64,000 nt of DNA from Candidatus Palauibacter scopulicola (GTDB taxonomy: Bacteria; Gemmatimonadota; Gemmatimonadetes; Palauibacterales; Palauibacteraceae): the NCBI RefSeq assembly GCF_947581915.1, contig NZ_CANPWG010000062.1, positions 1-64,000 of the forward strand, written 5' to 3'. Below are positions 1-8,676 of this stretch, piece after piece (position 1 is the stretch's first letter; the number at the start of each line of letters is the position of its first letter). The notes beneath the pieces were generated by a model, which ran no database searches, was not told the DNA's origin, and was given only the letters and a program-made list of their open reading frames with translations. A program made the translations under genes and the position numbers.

Positions 1-723
1 AACCGCCGCAGCGAAGCGCACTTCAACTGGCACTATCACGCGGCGCTGACCCGGCTCAACGAGTCGTTCTCGCTCATGGGTGTTCCTCTCGTCGAGATGG
101 CCGAGCACCTGGAGCCCACGCCGTTGGCCCGCAGCGAGTGGATCAAGTTCTTCGCCCTCTTCTTCAATCAGGAGGCCGAAGCTGAGTCGGCCTTCGGTGA
201 GATGGAGGTCCGGTACAATGCCCTGCGGGCCCGCGTGGCCGCCGTTGCGGAGCGACCCCGCGTGCTCGTCGGCGCACCCGAAGATGACGGCTGGCGGATG
301 TACGGGGGAAGGAATGTGCACACGCGCATGATCGAAGACGCGGGAGGGCGTTACCTCTGGGAAGATGACGTCGAGACGGATAGCGGGCGCTACACGCACT
401 TCGAGGATGCGCTCGCCAGGGCCCGCGAGGCCGAGCTATGGATCGTCGGTCCAAACACTTCCTTCGGCTCGCGCATCTTCGAGACGACGGTTCTGGACCC
501 GCGCTACGACTATATCCCGGCCGTTCGAAATGGCCGGGTCTGGGTGGCCAACATCAATTGGCCGACGGGTCCCAACCCTTGGTGGGACTATAGCCTGATC
601 TCTCCGCACTTCGAGCTGGCCGATCACGTTCGCATGATCCATCCCGGGCTGCTCCCGCCTGGCGACATGACCTTCTACCGCTCCCTCGCGGGTCTGCAGG
701 TGACCGATGCATCAAGTCGCTGA
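1..723 (+). CDS. ABC transporter substrate-binding protein, FepB/BtuF type (5' partial)
   Basis: This is the C-terminal part of a periplasmic substrate-binding protein; its start lies left of the window and the frame is open from base 1. The visible part has the second lobe of a TroA/FepB-like fold: a long helical linker followed by the strand-loop pattern RVLVGAPEDDGWRMYGG and a tail containing VRNGRVWVAN, which is usual where FepB/BtuF-like proteins describe their bound chelate. It overlaps the following permease gene by 17 bp, and an ATPase gene follows that, so the three form a binding protein-permease-ATPase importer for an iron-siderophore, heme or corrinoid. The ligand cannot be read from the sequence. 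No signal peptide can be assessed because the N-terminus is missing. Confidence 0.75.
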   Translation, partial: NRRSEAHFNWHYHAALTRLNESFSLMGVPLVEMAEHLEPTPLARSEWIKFFALFFNQEAEAESAFGEMEVRYNALRARVAAVAERPRVLVGAPEDDGWRMYGGRNVHTRMIEDAGGRYLWEDDVETDSGRYTHFEDALARAREAELWIVGPNTSFGSRIFETTVLDPRYDYIPAVRNGRVWVANINWPTGPNPWWDYSLISPHFELADHVRMIHPGLLPPGDMTFYRSLAGLQVTDASSR

Positions 724-1801
724 AGCCGCTCGCCGAGGGTCGGCCGCCCGGTCCGGCGTCAGGGGGTCCCCCGGCAGGCGATTGGTGCTCTGGCTGCTTC
801 TGGGAGCGGCGTTGCTGATTCTGGTGGGCCTGGAGCTGACACTGGGGGCGGTGTGGATCCCGCCGGGCGAGGTCCTCGGACTCCTCGCGGGCACCGAGAG
901 CGATGCCGTGTTGGGACGGATTCTCCTGGAATTCCGAGTGCCGCGCATGCTCACCGCCATCGTGGCCGGCGCTTCGCTGGGGGTCTGCGGAATGTTGCTC
1001 CAGACGACCTTCCGCAATCCCCTCGCCGATGCATGGTTCCTGGGACTCGTGCACAGCGCCCGGCTGGGCGTAGCCGTGCTCGTTGTAACGTCAGCCGCCG
1101 CAGGCCAGACCGTGCTCGCGAGCCTTGGCGTCCTGTCCAACCTCAGCCTGGTCGTCGCGGCGGCGACAGGCGCGCTGGTCATGACGTTGATCCTGATGGC
1201 GCTCGCTCCCCGTGTGGGGCCCGTGACGCTGCTACTTAGCGGACTCATGCTCGGCCAGACCGCCGAGGGGCTGATCAGCGTCGTCCTTCACTTCACCACC
1301 GAAGCCCAGGCTCGTGCGTTTGCCTCCTGGAACGACGGCACGTTCACGACCGTCTCGTGGTCGCAGTGGTCGATCATGGGTGCGCTCACCCTGGTTGGGT
1401 TGGTTGCAGCCCTGGGTCGGACCAAGTCCCTCAACTCCCTGATGCTGGGCGACGACTACGCGCGGACTTTGGGGCTCCGGGTCAAGCGGGCCCGCATCCA
1501 GGCCCTCGCCGCCGCCGCGCTCCTGGCCGGCGTCGTAACGGCGTTCTGCGGGCCGATCGCCTTCCTCGGACTGTTGGCGCCCCATCTGGCACGCGCGCTG
1601 TTCGGGACGGCGGACCACCGAGCCCTGGTTCCGGCGGCCGCCGTCACGGGTGCCGCGCTGGCCGCCTTGGCGGATCTCATCACCCACTTGCCGTGGAGCC
1701 GGCACGTCCTCCACATGAATGCGGTCATGGGGTTGATCGGGGCCCCGGTGGTACTGGTGCTTCTCCTGCGACGTGCCGGCGTGCGTCGCTTTGAGAACTG
1801 A
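707..1801 (+). CDS. FecCD/BtuC-family ABC transporter permease
   Basis: Inner-membrane permease of a metal-chelate importer, 364 residues, about the usual length for FecC/FecD/BtuC. The sequence alternates long hydrophobic segments and carries family landmarks: LGAVWIPPGEVLGLL near residue 50, RVPRMLTAIVAGASLG near 90, the coupling-helix segment around LGLRVKRARIQALAAA, and FCGPIAFLGLLAPHLAR near 280. The ATG start lies inside the end of the binding-protein gene, and the ATPase gene begins two bases after its stop, so the three are probably translated together. Substrate (ferric siderophore, heme or cobalamin) is undetermined. Confidence 0.88.
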   Translation: MHQVAEAARRGSAARSGVRGSPGRRLVLWLLLGAALLILVGLELTLGAVWIPPGEVLGLLAGTESDAVLGRILLEFRVPRMLTAIVAGASLGVCGMLLQTTFRNPLADAWFLGLVHSARLGVAVLVVTSAAAGQTVLASLGVLSNLSLVVAAATGALVMTLILMALAPRVGPVTLLLSGLMLGQTAEGLISVVLHFTTEAQARAFASWNDGTFTTVSWSQWSIMGALTLVGLVAALGRTKSLNSLMLGDDYARTLGLRVKRARIQALAAAALLAGVVTAFCGPIAFLGLLAPHLARALFGTADHRALVPAAAVTGAALAALADLITHLPWSRHVLHMNAVMGLIGAPVVLVLLLRRAGVRRFEN

Positions 1802-1803
1802 CG

Positions 1804-2826
1804 ATGACGGTCCTGGCGCTCGATGATCTCGCCACCGGGTATCGCTCCGGACGCAGGTCCAGACAGGTCTCGGCCGGGCTCAGCGCGACGTTGCGCGCAG
1901 GCGAGTTCACCGTCTTGCTCGGGCCCAATGGGGCTGGAAAGTCCACGCTCATGCGCACGGTGTGCGGCCTCACGCCCCCGCTGGGCGGGACGGCGCTACT
2001 CGACGGAGAGGCGATCGACGCCATGGAGCCGGGGCGTCGCGCGCGCGTGATCGGCGTGGTGCTCACTCCGTCGGTAAACGTGTGGGGGCTCACCGGGCGT
2101 GCTCTGGTCGAGTTGGGCCGTCAGCCTCACACCGGTTGGTGGGGTCGGTTTGGCGCAGAAGATCACGACGCGGTGGATCAGGCGCTCCGCGCCACCGGTT
2201 CGCAGCCGTTCGCGGCTCGCCAAGTGGCGGAGTTGAGCGACGGAGAGCGGCAGCGGGTCATGATCGCCCGGGCGCTCGCCCAGCAGCCCCGCGCGCTCGT
2301 CCTTGACGAGGTCACCGCCTTCCTCGACCTGCCGACTCGCATCGACCTCATGATCATGCTGCGGGATCTCACGCGGGCGGAAGGCCGCGCGCTCCTCTTG
2401 TCCACGCACGACCTTGACCTCGCACTCCGCACGGCGGACCGGATCTGGCTCATGGACTCGAACGGGAACCTCGAGGTGGGGACGCCCGAAGATCTCGTGC
2501 TCTCAGGCTCGCTGGCGCACGTGTTCCACCGAGAGGGTGTCGAGTTCGATCCGTGGGAAGGCGCTTTCAGGATGGCCGGTCCGGAGCGGGTTGGGGTGCG
2601 CGTTGAGGGCTCCGGGTTGGTCGCGGAGTGGACGCGCCGCGCGCTCCGCAGACTCGGAATCGGCGTGAGCACGGACGGGGTGACGCGCTTCGTGATCGCG
2701 GTCGAGGATGGGACTCGCGGCCGCGCAAAATGGCGCCTGGAGGTGGAGGGAGCGGCATCCAACCACGACACGATGAGCGCCATGATCGACGCACTGCTCG
2801 ACTCCATCCCCGGGGATGCCCGCTGA
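1804..2826 (+). CDS. ABC transporter ATP-binding protein, FecE/BtuD type, with C-terminal extension
   Basis: ATPase subunit of the metal-chelate importer. Walker A is GPNGAGKST (about residues 40-48), the signature is LSDGERQ, Walker B is ALVLDEVTAFLD, and the switch histidine is in STHDLD. The nucleotide-binding domain ends near residue 245. About 95 further residues follow, with a pattern (GLVAEWTRRALRRLG) suggesting a small separate alpha/beta domain. FecE proteins are usually near 260 residues, so at 340 this one is long; similar tails occur on FecE-like proteins of other phyla, but I do not know their role. It is the last gene of the operon; the next promoter-like sequence starts 27 bp downstream. 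Confidence 0.88.
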   Translation: MTVLALDDLATGYRSGRRSRQVSAGLSATLRAGEFTVLLGPNGAGKSTLMRTVCGLTPPLGGTALLDGEAIDAMEPGRRARVIGVVLTPSVNVWGLTGRALVELGRQPHTGWWGRFGAEDHDAVDQALRATGSQPFAARQVAELSDGERQRVMIARALAQQPRALVLDEVTAFLDLPTRIDLMIMLRDLTRAEGRALLLSTHDLDLALRTADRIWLMDSNGNLEVGTPEDLVLSGSLAHVFHREGVEFDPWEGAFRMAGPERVGVRVEGSGLVAEWTRRALRRLGIGVSTDGVTRFVIAVEDGTRGRAKWRLEVEGAASNHDTMSAMIDALLDSIPGDAR

Positions 2827-2852
2827 GATCGCCCGATGTCCGCGAGGTCAGC

Positions 2853-2909
2853 TTGCACCCTCCCCGCAACCCGTTCTAGACTGAATCCCCCCGGCCGACG
2901 GGCGGCCGG
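2853..2909 (+). promoter_or_regulatory. Probable promoter and leader hairpin upstream of coxS-like gene
   Basis: TTGCAC (2853-2858) and TAGACT (2877-2882) are separated by 18 bp and resemble a sigma-70 promoter. Just downstream, 2891-2897 and 2903-2909 form a perfect 7 bp stem (CCGGCCG/CGGCCGG) with a 5-base loop, inside the presumed leader about 60 bp before the start codon at 2971. There is no T-run, so it is not a standard terminator. A near-identical promoter layout (TTGCCG, 18 bp, TAGGTT) lies at 48745-48774. Confidence 0.45.
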
Positions 2910-2970
2910 ATGAGTCCCGTTCCGGGAGCTCCGCCGGCGCTCCCGCCGGCACAGGATCAGGAGTGGCCGC

Positions 2971-3438
2971 ATGAAGCGCATCTCCATGACCGTGAACGGG
3001 GTTCGGCACGAGGCGGACGTCGAACCCCGCACCCTCCTCGTTCATTTCATCCGCGAACAACTCGAGCTGACCGGCACCAACGTGGGCTGCGACACGTCCT
3101 CGTGCGGCGCCTGCACGATTCTGATGAACGGTCAGTCGGTGAAGTCGTGTACCGTGCTCGCCGTCCAGGCGGATGGCGCGGACGTGACGACGGTCGAGGG
3201 GCTCGCGTCGAACGGTGACTGGCACCCGGTGCAGAAGGCGTTCCACGAAAACCACGGCCTGCAGTGCGGGTTCTGCACGCCGGGGATGATGATGGCCGCG
3301 GTGGGATACCTGGATGAGAACCCCGCGCCCACGGAGGACGAAGTCCGGCTCGCGCTGGAGGGCAACCTCTGCCGGTGCACGGGCTACCACAACATCGTCA
3401 AGGCGGTGCTCGCGGCCGCCGACGACATGGGCTCTTAG
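2971..3438 (+). CDS. coxS: 2Fe-2S small subunit of a CO dehydrogenase/xanthine dehydrogenase family enzyme (CoxS-like)
   Basis: Electron-transfer subunit with two [2Fe-2S] clusters. The plant-ferredoxin-type cluster is bound by C40, C45, C48 and C60 ([10 protein letters not shown]...C), the second by C99, C102, C134 and C136 (CGFCTPG and CRCTGY). At 155 residues it has the normal length of CoxS/NdhS-type subunits. An AGGAG ribosome-binding site lies about 9 bases before the ATG. It is followed after 18 bp by the molybdenum subunit gene and then the FAD subunit, the S-L-M order typical of form II enzymes. The cluster-binding residues are certain; the substrate of the complex is not. Confidence 0.9.
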   Translation: MKRISMTVNGVRHEADVEPRTLLVHFIREQLELTGTNVGCDTSSCGACTILMNGQSVKSCTVLAVQADGADVTTVEGLASNGDWHPVQKAFHENHGLQCGFCTPGMMMAAVGYLDENPAPTEDEVRLALEGNLCRCTGYHNIVKAVLAAADDMGS

Positions 3439-3456
3439 ACGAAGAGGAGAGAGAAC

Positions 3457-5823
3457 ATGGCGACGGCTGAGAAATACGTTGGCGGCGGGGTCCCGAGGAA
3501 AGAGGATCCCAAGCTTCTCACAGGGCAGGGCACGTTCCTGGAAGGCCTCACGCTGCCCGGCATGCTTCACGCGGCGCTCGTGCGCAGCCCGCACGGATCG
3601 GCGCGCATCAACTCGGTGGACGTTTCCGCCGCCGAAACCGCCGAAGGCGTGGTGGCCGCGTACAGCGGGGCCGACCTCGCCGATGAATGGGCCGCGGGAC
3701 TCCCCATGGCGTGGCCCGTGACCGACGACATCAAGATCCCCGACCACTGGCCGGTGGCGCAGGATGTGGCGCGCTACGTGGGCGACGCGGTGGCGGTCGT
3801 GGTCGCGACGAGCCGCAACGCGGCGCTCGACGCGGCGGAACTTGTGGAGGTCGACTACGAGGTGCTGGAGGCCGTCGTGGACGTGGAGGCGGCGCTGGCC
3901 GACGACGCGCCGCGCGTGCACGAGTCGTTCGACGATAACAAGAGCTACACGTGGGCGCTGACCAACGGCGAGGTGGACGCGGCCTTCGCGAAGGCGGACG
4001 TCGTGGTCAAGGAGCGCTACACGCAGCCGCGGCTGATCCCGAACGCGATGGAGCCGCGCGCCGTCGTCGCGCAGTCCGTCCCCTCGACGGGCGATTTCAC
4101 CGTGTGGTCGACGACGCAGATTCCGCACGTGGCGAAAGTCCTGTTCGCGCTCACCCTCGGCATCCCCGAGGGCCAGATCCGGGTCATCGCGCCCTCCGAC
4201 GTGGGCGGCGGCTTCGGGTCCAAGCTCAACGTCTACGCGGAAGAGGCGCTCTGCATCGCCCTCGCGCGCCGCCTGGGGAAGCCGGTCAAGTGGGTCGCCG
4301 GCCGGAGCGAGGGCTACCTCGCCACGATCCACGGCCGGGACCAGGTCCAGCAGATCGAGATCGCGGCAACCTCCGATGGAGACATCCTCGGGTACCGCGT
4401 GAACATCGTCGCGGCCATGGGCGCCTACCTCCAGCTCGTGGCGCCGGGGGTCCCGCTCCTGGGCGCCTTCCTCTACTGCGGCTGCTACGGCGGGGAGGCG
4501 TACCACTTCGAGTGCACGGGCGTGTTCACGAACACGACCCCGACGGACGCCTACCGGGGCGCCGGCCGGCCCGAGGCCACGTACGCCATCGAGCGGGCGA
4601 TCGACGCGCTCGCGCGCGAGGTAGGCGTGGACGCGGCCGAGATCCGGCGCCGCAACTTCCTCCCGGCCGGCGACATGGTGCAGAGCCCGGGCGGGCTCGC
4701 CTTCGACTCGGCCGATTACGAGCCCGCGCTCGACCGGGCGCTGGAACTGCTGGACTACGACGGGTTCCGGAGCGACCAGGCGGAGCGCAGGGAAGGAGGC
4801 GGCGGCAAGCAGATCGGGGTCGGGTTCTCCTCGTACGTGGAGATCTGCGGGCTCGCGCCCTCGCAGGTGCTCGCCTCGCTCAAGTACGCCGCCGGCGGCT
4901 GGGACGCGGCCACGGTGCGCATGCTGCCGACCGGAAAGGCCGAAGTCGTGACGGGCAGCTCGCCGCACGGGCAGGGGCACGTGACCTCCTGGTCGCAGAT
5001 CGCGGCGGACGCGCTCGGGATTCCGTACGAGGACGTCACGGTCCTCCACGGGGACACGCACGTGGCGCCGCACGGGATGAACACCTACGGAAGCCGCAGC
5101 CTCGCCGTGGCCGGGGTCGCGGTGCACAACGCGTGCGACCGCGTGGTCGACAAGGCGAGGGGGCTCGCGGCGCACCTGCTCGAAGTGGCGCCCGAGGACC
5201 TCGAATACGAGGCGGGGACCTTCTCGGTGAAGGGGGTCCCGGACCGCACGAAGTCGATGCCGGAACTCGCCTTCGCGGCGTGGACGGCCCACAGCCTGCC
5301 GGAGGATTCCGAGCCCGGGCTCGAGGCGAGCTGCGTGTACGATCCGCCGAACTTCACCTTCCCCTTCGGCACGCATGTGGCCGTGGTCGAGGTGGACACG
5401 GAGACGGGCGCCGTGGACCTCGTCCGCTACATCGCGGTGGACGACTGTGGGCCCGTGATCAACCCCGTCATCGTGGACGGGCAGGTGCACGGCGGCGTGG
5501 CGCAGGGGATCGCGGCGGCGCTGTACGAGGAGGCGACGTACGCGGAGGACGGGACGCTGGAGACCTCGTCGATGGTGAACTACCTCGTGCCGTCCGCGGC
5601 GGAGTTCCCGTCCTTCGAGACGGATCGAACGGTGACGCCGAGCACCTCGAACCCCATGGGGGTGAAGGGGATCGGCGAGGCGGGCACGATCGGGTCGGCG
5701 CCGGCGGTGATCAACGCGATCGTGGACGCGCTCTCGCACCTCGGCGTGACGGACGTCCCGATGCCGGCGAGTCCGGAGCGGGTCTGGCGAGCGATTCAAG
5801 CGGCCCAGGGAGGTGAGGCATGA
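3457..5823 (+). CDS. coxL: Molybdenum-binding large subunit, form II CO dehydrogenase-like (CoxL-like)
   Basis: Catalytic subunit of a molybdenum hydroxylase, 788 residues, normal length. VGGGFGSK near residue 250 contacts the cofactor, AYRGAGR (365-371) is the active-site loop, and GIGEAG near the C-terminus carries the expected catalytic glutamate. The loop decides the class: form I CO dehydrogenases have AYXCSFR, whereas AYRGAGR is typical of form II and other xanthine-dehydrogenase-family enzymes, whose physiological substrate is often unknown. No CoxD/E/F/G maturation genes are nearby. The gene overlaps the FAD subunit by ATGA. I would annotate it as form II-like and not assume CO oxidation. 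Confidence 0.88.
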   Translation: MATAEKYVGGGVPRKEDPKLLTGQGTFLEGLTLPGMLHAALVRSPHGSARINSVDVSAAETAEGVVAAYSGADLADEWAAGLPMAWPVTDDIKIPDHWPVAQDVARYVGDAVAVVVATSRNAALDAAELVEVDYEVLEAVVDVEAALADDAPRVHESFDDNKSYTWALTNGEVDAAFAKADVVVKERYTQPRLIPNAMEPRAVVAQSVPSTGDFTVWSTTQIPHVAKVLFALTLGIPEGQIRVIAPSDVGGGFGSKLNVYAEEALCIALARRLGKPVKWVAGRSEGYLATIHGRDQVQQIEIAATSDGDILGYRVNIVAAMGAYLQLVAPGVPLLGAFLYCGCYGGEAYHFECTGVFTNTTPTDAYRGAGRPEATYAIERAIDALAREVGVDAAEIRRRNFLPAGDMVQSPGGLAFDSADYEPALDRALELLDYDGFRSDQAERREGGGGKQIGVGFSSYVEICGLAPSQVLASLKYAAGGWDAATVRMLPTGKAEVVTGSSPHGQGHVTSWSQIAADALGIPYEDVTVLHGDTHVAPHGMNTYGSRSLAVAGVAVHNACDRVVDKARGLAAHLLEVAPEDLEYEAGTFSVKGVPDRTKSMPELAFAAWTAHSLPEDSEPGLEASCVYDPPNFTFPFGTHVAVVEVDTETGAVDLVRYIAVDDCGPVINPVIVDGQVHGGVAQGIAAALYEEATYAEDGTLETSSMVNYLVPSAAEFPSFETDRTVTPSTSNPMGVKGIGEAGTIGSAPAVINAIVDALSHLGVTDVPMPASPERVWRAIQAAQGGEA

Positions 5824-6689
5824 TTCCCGCGTCTTTCGATTACGAGCGCGCGTCGTCTCTCGATGAGGCGCTGAGCCTGCTCGCCGAGGGTGGCGAGGAC
5901 GCGCGGCCGCTGGCCGGCGGACATTCGCTGCTCCCGCTCATGCGGCTGCGACTCGCGCGGCCCTCCCTGCTGGTCGATATCGGCGGCCTCGACGAACTGC
6001 GCGGCGTGCACGCGGATGGCGACTCCGTCGTCATCGGCGCGCTGACGACGCACCACGAGGTGGCCGGCGCGTCCGAACTCACGGGCGGCAGCGGCCTCCT
6101 CGCGAAGGTGGCGGAGGGGATCGGCGATCCCCAGGTGCGGCACCGCGGCACGCTCGGCGGTTCCGTGGCGCACGCGGATCCGGCCTCCGACCTGCCGGCG
6201 GCGCTGCTCGCGCTCGATGCCGAGGTCACGCTCGCGGGGCGCGGCGGCACGCGCTCGGTGGCGGCGTCGGACTTCTTCGTCGGTCCGTTCATGTCGGCCG
6301 CGGCCGATGGGGAGATCGTGACGGGCGTCCGCGTGCCGAAGCGGGAGGGCTGGGGCAGCGCCTACCGGAAGTTCCAGCGCCGCGCGCAGGACTGGGCGAT
6401 CGTCGGCGTGGCCGCGGTCGTGAACTGGACCGAGTCCGGCATCGCGGGCGCCGCGATCGGGCTCACGAACATGGGCGGCACGCCGCTGCGCGCGCCCGGG
6501 GTCGAAGCGGCCCTCACCGGCGCGTCCGAGAAGGCGCAGATCCTCGCGGCGGCGTCGAAGGTGTCGGAACTCGAGACGCCGCCCGCGGATGAGAACGCGA
6601 GTTCGGAATACCGCGTCCACCTCGCGCAGGTGCTGATCGCGCGCGCTGTGGCCGAGGCCGCCGGCTGCCCGGGTATGCAGTCGGGCTAG
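5820..6689 (+). CDS. coxM: FAD-binding medium subunit, CO dehydrogenase-like (CoxM-like)
   Basis: Flavoprotein subunit of the same complex, 289 residues. It begins with the family pattern PASFDYERASSLDEALSLL, followed by the FAD-binding motif AGGHSLLPLMRLR near residue 40 and the second motif TLGGSVAHADPASDLP near 120. The start codon overlaps the stop of the large-subunit gene (ATGA), so translation is coupled. Electrons from the molybdenum site would pass through the small subunit's clusters to this FAD. It is the last gene of the operon; a repeat-containing 56 bp gap separates it from the convergent gamma-glutamyltransferase gene. Confidence 0.9.
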   Translation: MIPASFDYERASSLDEALSLLAEGGEDARPLAGGHSLLPLMRLRLARPSLLVDIGGLDELRGVHADGDSVVIGALTTHHEVAGASELTGGSGLLAKVAEGIGDPQVRHRGTLGGSVAHADPASDLPAALLALDAEVTLAGRGGTRSVAASDFFVGPFMSAAADGEIVTGVRVPKREGWGSAYRKFQRRAQDWAIVGVAAVVNWTESGIAGAAIGLTNMGGTPLRAPGVEAALTGASEKAQILAAASKVSELETPPADENASSEYRVHLAQVLIARAVAEAAGCPGMQSG

Positions 6690-6695
6690 ACGCCG

Positions 6696-6736
6696 GCGGC
6701 CAGCCGGCTGTCAGCGTGCGCGGCCAGCCGGATGTC
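6696..6736. repeat. 17 bp direct repeat with 24 bp period between convergent genes
   Basis: GCGGCCAGCCGG followed by one variable base and TGTC occurs at 6696-6712 and again at 6720-6736. The first copy sits in GCCGGC-GGCCA-GCCGGC, which can form a 6 bp GC hairpin. Lying between the 3' ends of coxM and the opposing ggt gene, it may act as a two-way transcription stop, although there is no T-run. Confidence 0.5.
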
Positions 6737-6745
6737 CGCCTCCCG

Positions 6746-8494
6746 CTAGTCTCGACCTCCTGTCGGCCCCGCCGGGCGGGGCGCCACGGCGGCGCCCTCC
6801 CAGTCGGGGTCGGCGGCGCCGATCCAGGTGCGCGTCGCGGCGTCGTACTGCAGGCCGTGGATGCGCCCGAACGCGCCCTGCCGCGGCGTGGGCGTGATCT
6901 CGAATCCCATCTCCCGGAATTCCTCCACCGAAGCCCCGGACCAGCCGTCCTCGGGGCCTGCTTCCACGGAGAAGCCCGCGAGCCCGTCGGGACCCATGTC
7001 GGGGTGCACGCGGGGGGCCGCGAGCGCGGCGGGTAGCGCCAGACCGTCGTCGACGACCCGAGTCACGGCCTGCACGACCGCCGAGATGATGCGGATGCCC
7101 CCGGCCGCGCCCAGGACGAGGAACGGCTCGCCGTCGTCGAGGACCATGAAGGGCGTGATGCCGGACCGCGCGCGCTCGCCCGGCTCGCTGATCCCGAGGT
7201 AGCCGCCCAGCGTCACGGCGTAGAGGAAGCCGAGTCCGGGGGTGGCGACCTTCGCGCCCATGCCGGGGCCGATGGTCTGGGTGAGCGCGATGGCCATGCC
7301 GTTTCCGTCGGCGGCGGAGAGGTGCGTCGTGTGGCCGTCCTCCGGCGGCAGGTGCAACGCCGCACCGCCGGCCGCAGACCATGAAGCTGCGGGCCCTGAC
7401 GCGGCCCCCGACGCGGCCTCCAACGCCGCCCAGGACTCCGTGCCGGCTTCGATGGCGGCCTCCGCGGGCACCCGGACCTGCTCCGCGAGCTGGCGGGCGA
7501 AGGTCTTTGACGTCACGCGCACGGCGGAGGAGTCAGAACTCGGCCGGCGGTATTCCGTCATGGCGAGGGCGAGGGACTGGGCGATGACGGAGGCCCACGC
7601 CTCGTCGCTCATGCCGTCGGGATCGAAGACCTCGGCGATCTGGAGGGCAAGGATCGCCATCGCGCCGGAGGCCGGGATGTCGGAACCGACGATCTCGAAC
7701 CCCCGGTAGGATCCGCGCACGATGCGCGAGTCCTCCGCTTCGTAGGCTGCCAGCGCCTCGCGGGTCAGGAAACCTCCGTTCGCCGCCATGTCGTCGGCGA
7801 TGCGGCCGGCGATCTCCCCGCCGTAGAAGGCGTCGCCGCCGCCGAGGGAAATCGCCCTCAGCGTCTCGGCCATGTCGGACTGCACGAGCCGGTCGCCGGG
7901 GCGGTAGGGTGATCCGTCGGCCTTCAGGTAGTAGCGCCGGGCGCCTTCGGTCTCCGCCACCTGGTCGCGCGATCCCGCCTGGCGGCGCGCCTCGCCGGGC
8001 AACAGCCGGAACCCGTGCGCCGCGTAATCGATCGCCGGGGCCATGATCGTGGTCAGCGGGAGGGATCCGTATTCCTCGTGCAGGCGCATGAGGCCCGCGA
8101 CCGACCCGGGCACGCCGACGGTCGGATAGCCGTAGGCGGCGCGGGGCGCCGTGGCCGGGTCGTAGCCGAGCGGGACCGACGTCGTCCCGTCGATGCCCGC
8201 GACCCCGCCGTCGGGCGTCCGGATGAGGATCTGGTTGCGCCCCCCGATGCTGTTCATGCTCGGTTCGACCACGGAGATCGCGAACGCGGCGGCGACGGCC
8301 GCATCCGCGGCGTTCCCCCCGAGTTCCAGCATCCGCGCGCCCGCGGCCGCGGCCAGCGGCTGCGCTGCGACGACGACTCCATCCGCCGAGCGCGCGACCT
8401 GGGGCGCACTCTGCGCGCCCAGACCGGGCGGAACCGCCGCGAACGCAAGTATCGCGAGAACGGTCGTGCCGTGCATCCGGATTCCTGACTTCAT
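6746..8494 (-). CDS. ggt: Secreted gamma-glutamyltransferase/glutathione hydrolase
   Basis: Secreted N-terminal nucleophile hydrolase that cleaves gamma-glutamyl bonds, for example in glutathione. Residues 1-27 form a signal peptide ending AVPPGLGAQS. The mature chain starts with the family pattern near AAQPLAAAAGARMLELGGNA. The autoprocessing site is DGHTTHLS: T389, first of the two threonines, is the expected N-terminal nucleophile of the small subunit. The oxyanion-region motif is GAAGGIRI, where E. coli has GSPGGSRI. Length (582) is normal. A GGAGG ribosome-binding site precedes the ATG. It is divergent from the TetR gene, whose operator lies about 140 bp from this start, so shared control is possible but not shown. 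Confidence 0.88.
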   Translation of the reverse strand: MKSGIRMHGTTVLAILAFAAVPPGLGAQSAPQVARSADGVVVAAQPLAAAAGARMLELGGNAADAAVAAAFAISVVEPSMNSIGGRNQILIRTPDGGVAGIDGTTSVPLGYDPATAPRAAYGYPTVGVPGSVAGLMRLHEEYGSLPLTTIMAPAIDYAAHGFRLLPGEARRQAGSRDQVAETEGARRYYLKADGSPYRPGDRLVQSDMAETLRAISLGGGDAFYGGEIAGRIADDMAANGGFLTREALAAYEAEDSRIVRGSYRGFEIVGSDIPASGAMAILALQIAEVFDPDGMSDEAWASVIAQSLALAMTEYRRPSSDSSAVRVTSKTFARQLAEQVRVPAEAAIEAGTESWAALEAASGAASGPAASWSAAGGAALHLPPEDGHTTHLSAADGNGMAIALTQTIGPGMGAKVATPGLGFLYAVTLGGYLGISEPGERARSGITPFMVLDDGEPFLVLGAAGGIRIISAVVQAVTRVVDDGLALPAALAAPRVHPDMGPDGLAGFSVEAGPEDGWSGASVEEFREMGFEITPTPRQGAFGRIHGLQYDAATRTWIGAADPDWEGAAVAPRPAGPTGGRD

Positions 8495-8634
8495 GGATCC
8501 TCCGTCGGTCTCCTGGGTCCCAACAGCGCGTGGCCAAGCCCGTGGCGAAAGGTCCTGCCCGGCTCCAGCGGCCGAACATCCCGCCCGCGGGAAACTTGCG
8601 CGCGGTACGAGCCGTGACTAGGGTCCGAACCTTC

Positions 8635-8664
8635 TTGACAAGATTGTTAAACGATTTGGATAAC
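8635..8664 (+). promoter_or_regulatory. Promoter and palindromic operator of the TetR-family regulator gene
   Basis: TTGACA (8635-8640) and GATAAC (8659-8664), 18 bp apart, form a sigma-70-like promoter 13 bp before the regulator's start codon. The -35 box is embedded in the palindrome TTGACAAGATTGTTAA (8635-8650): two 7 bp arms with one mismatch around a 2 bp centre. A TetR-type repressor bound here would block RNA polymerase, so autoregulation and control of the downstream RND/cys genes is the simplest reading. Confidence 0.55.
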
Positions 8665-8676
8665 GCGAGGACCGCG

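Noticed and set aside
2848-5799. 983-codon minus-strand frame opposite coxL
   Set aside because: Same kind of shadow; its composition mirrors the codon bias of the real gene and no family motif is visible.
8530-8676. Longer N-terminus for the TetR protein
   Set aside because: It would start upstream of the TTGACA/GATAAC promoter, and the extra 49 residues do not resemble a TetR N-terminus; ATG 8677 has a good ribosome-binding site.
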